Source of the DNA: Candidatus Omnitrophota bacterium
GTDB taxonomy: Bacteria; Omnitrophota; Gorgyraeia; JAFGIU01
Assembly (NCBI GenBank): GCA_016929445.1
Contig: JAFGIU010000073.1
Span: 1 to 35,637 of the forward strand
Reading direction: 5' to 3'
Length of the DNA: 35,637 bases
The position numbers and the translations under genes were made by a program. Below the pieces are notes generated by a model. That model saw only the letters and a program-made list of their open reading frames with translations, did no database searches and had not been told where the DNA came from. How positions within the stretch are numbered: the first letter of the stretch is position 1; every line of letters starts with the position of its first letter. This document shows, in pieces, positions 34,701 through 35,637 of this stretch.

Positions 34701-35637
34701 CGTAGTCCACTATGCCTCCCTTAAAATTCATGCCCAAGCCTGAGGCAGAGGCCAGGGCAGCGGGGTTGCCCGCACGCTCGCTGGAACCAGGCATCCCAAA
34801 CCGCGGGCTGTCCAAGGCCGCAACCGGAGTGCCCAAGGTGCGTGTGTTCACAAAACCCTGCGGATCTGCAAAGTATTCCCTCAGGCCCCCGGCAGTCTCT
34901 TCTTCGCTTGCCAGGTACCCGGCAATCTGGCCGGCAGCCCAATCAAGAATCCGGCTTTTAACAATTTGGACGCGGTCATTCTTCCCCGCACCCTTCTCCG
35001 CCTTTAATGCCTTGAGTTTTGTGAGGCCCTGTTCCGGGCCAAAAAGCGCAATGAGGCCTTCCCTTGCCCCGGTTTCGTCCGACCCAACCAGCTGTTCGGC
35101 AATGCGTTCTGCTTTGTGCCTGATCTCGGAAGGCACGATCACCACAACCGGATATGCAGATTCTCCTTCGCCTAACGTGACTCTCCGGACTCTATAATCC
35201 GGAAAACGACCCGGCACAGGTTCTGAACGGAACCGTACGGCCAGTTCCCCGTCCGGATCGGTCTGCTCAAAAATCTCGCTCAGCACCAGAGGAGTCCTGG
35301 GATCACTCTCAACACCCATGCTCTCAAGCGCTCCGTTGGCGCGATCCAGCAAGATTGGGTAAGGATAGCCTTCAATCAGAAGAAAGCGGTCTGCGATATT
35401 GCGCAGCACAAAAGAATTCTCCGCCTCGGGCAAGCTGGGATCCCGGACTTGGACCACTCCATACTCGTAGAGGCGGCTGGGATATTTCCCGCCGCGAGCC
35501 TGCGCCCCAAACGGAGGCAATTGTCTCCCGGGTTTGAGCACCTGCAATTCCATTTGAGAGGGGGCTGAAAGCCGGACTCCTGCCACCATGGGACGGGCAT
35601 AACCGGTCCCGCCCAAAGAAACTGTCTCGATCGATTG
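31705..35637 (-). CDS. Large protein of unknown function, 5' end outside the window
   Basis: The frame is open to the right edge; 1,310 residues are seen, ending ...ARTAEILAGQL at a TAG. A TTG at 35616 is merely an internal Leu (ETVSLGGTGY). I recognise no named family. The N-terminal visible part is mixed alpha/beta. Around residues 418-440 a segment LANELQHILDG resembles the zincin helix HExQH but has Asn428 in place of the first His. The text ASGLGMNFKGGIVDYEALEE recalls sequence stretches I associate with other giant Omnitrophota proteins. Residues about 990-1200 are Ala/Glu/Leu-rich helices in TPR-like pairs (DHYEEALTKLRMAIYLLD, EMAEKARRELARIL). Style and neighbourhood suggest kinship with the 5,410-residue protein. 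No transmembrane helix is visible in this part. Confidence 0.8.
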   Translation of the reverse strand, partial: QSIETVSLGGTGYARPMVAGVRLSAPSQMELQVLKPGRQLPPFGAQARGGKYPSRLYEYGVVQVRDPSLPEAENSFVLRNIADRFLLIEGYPYPILLDRANGALESMGVESDPRTPLVLSEIFEQTDPDGELAVRFRSEPVPGRFPDYRVRRVTLGEGESAYPVVVIVPSEIRHKAERIAEQLVGSDETGAREGLIALFGPEQGLTKLKALKAEKGAGKNDRVQIVKSRILDWAAGQIAGYLASEEETAGGLREYFADPQGFVNTRTLGTPVAALDSPRFGMPGSSERAGNPAALASASGLGMNFKGGIVDYEALEENWIRDPGILKEYASRIQAVVDRLDGEWEFTAPDFDRHRGSQPVVFELRHTDTNKRVELRLTGNFNATMATSRDGEPEIGSFVIPIEVLWWNTRLVGDPAAPSLLIRSQLANELQHILDGIVPVPNQRIEHGVFPADLETELRPLARELATYIYHGRRASSQEWREARDWLQSQVQGAALRADLTLRLAYRLQYSERFGTGQNVEAIMTHLLETQRDLLKEHLRVLYSARINRATRAELGLSERDSAILEGLALSGGYAAAKVRSARGATEDQMPGLEHGPDKLATAVLRRHLQQQGFQVAIVGTETRKVQHDEDEQFLVGELLGSRDGVEQAVPLVADVVDGSLNQVRGEGGASSMVLWGESLVPLPCDMRVAVIVYEDDEQGSVTRGLDALSGEEARDPGRILERIAKAKGVSLESLHRIEHYERYQRKPYRSWVGRAIRKILGAREPERPVEEVESPGLVAAAWAAGLRPDLDREFNEDPHSVIWGVVDPMEAQFAMAAVLKNARLKAVAFPLGALEKEPGVLVSEEDWPEKANTWNWQAPRALGLLRRNPNRDSAVFTRFRGELEARLRENGLPKREWETLTQRSQDFDATCAEKAADTQDRFLKPEDFFAVREDGTYDVTLAVTGLDAQSSFQLGGVYPVRQGLRVESLVLKDGNWSRVEQILSVSPELVMSFVEEFHYHMGEAQSADRAGDTRAQDALDHYEEALTKLRMAIYLLDQDEALKAELARYVPLHMEEHVFEIFRQRLQAMGLRNEALAGWKSHLGRYTVPAAASMRQAIQLYEDTRAFEMAEKARRELARILQASGRSQIGRYTHWQLQAWNDTAREHFQNGLANLRESAQLYLDLGENAEYREITREIRNLERALSQIQLIEEGEQIMKQARAMAQGLEIYELYLRGYGDSPPEAADYIRVAEMMEQAADTRFAPALSAEATIDALGRARGLREKAALLEWQAAQETERRPGRRDLFPGVRDFTTVNPARTAEILAGQL

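Overview
The window looks like a piece of a Candidatus Omnitrophota (OP3-type) genome or a close relative. This is inferred from style, not from a marker gene. The signs are a gene for a 5,410-residue exported protein, a second very large protein of the same kind, a secreted subtilase with FG-GAP repeats, several families of short palindromic repeats pushed into and between genes, and G+C-rich DNA. All genes but one lie on the minus strand, so transcription runs mostly from high to low coordinates.

Region 1 (1-7920) is a housekeeping run read right to left: a group I cysteine desulfurase, 5-formyltetrahydrofolate cyclo-ligase, RNase Y (rny), a small GIY-YIG nuclease, glutaminyl-tRNA synthetase (glnS), a YmdB-type phosphoesterase, RadC, and the 5' part of xseA. 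Palindromic repeats interrupt it. Its most interesting part is a 359-bp unit (4163-4521) made of the GIY-YIG gene between two hairpin-forming inverted ends. A 74-bp element at 2331-2404 consists of exactly these two ends joined with the gene missing. It looks like an autonomous element and its internal-deletion derivative, comparable in layout to REP sequences and their RAYT transposases but with a GIY-YIG nuclease.

Region 2 (about 7960-9505) holds the only plus-strand gene, an AAA+ ATPase with a DUF4143-type C-terminus. It has its own sigma70-like promoter and an apparent non-standard ATT start, and it sits between copies of a GGGGACGG-type repeat.

Region 3 (9511-26010) is the giant gene, with a promoter and a long hairpin-rich leader. 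The product has a signal sequence, several blocks of hydrophobic helices, diverged internal repeats (one module seen four times, one about 1-kb duplication, three Gly-rich linkers carrying the same 18-mer), and near the C-terminus a GHKL (histidine-kinase-type) ATPase domain with another domain inserted in it.

Region 4 (26113-27205) holds a small membrane protein and an exported FMN-binding-domain-like protein in one short operon, followed upstream by a cluster of GGTGCCTGGCACC repeats. Region 5 (27208-31566) is a secreted subtilisin-like protease with a seven-repeat FG-GAP propeller and three jelly-roll-like C-terminal modules. Region 6 (31705-35637) is the 3' part of another very large protein, open at the right edge.

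No tRNA, rRNA, CRISPR array or standard transposase was seen.
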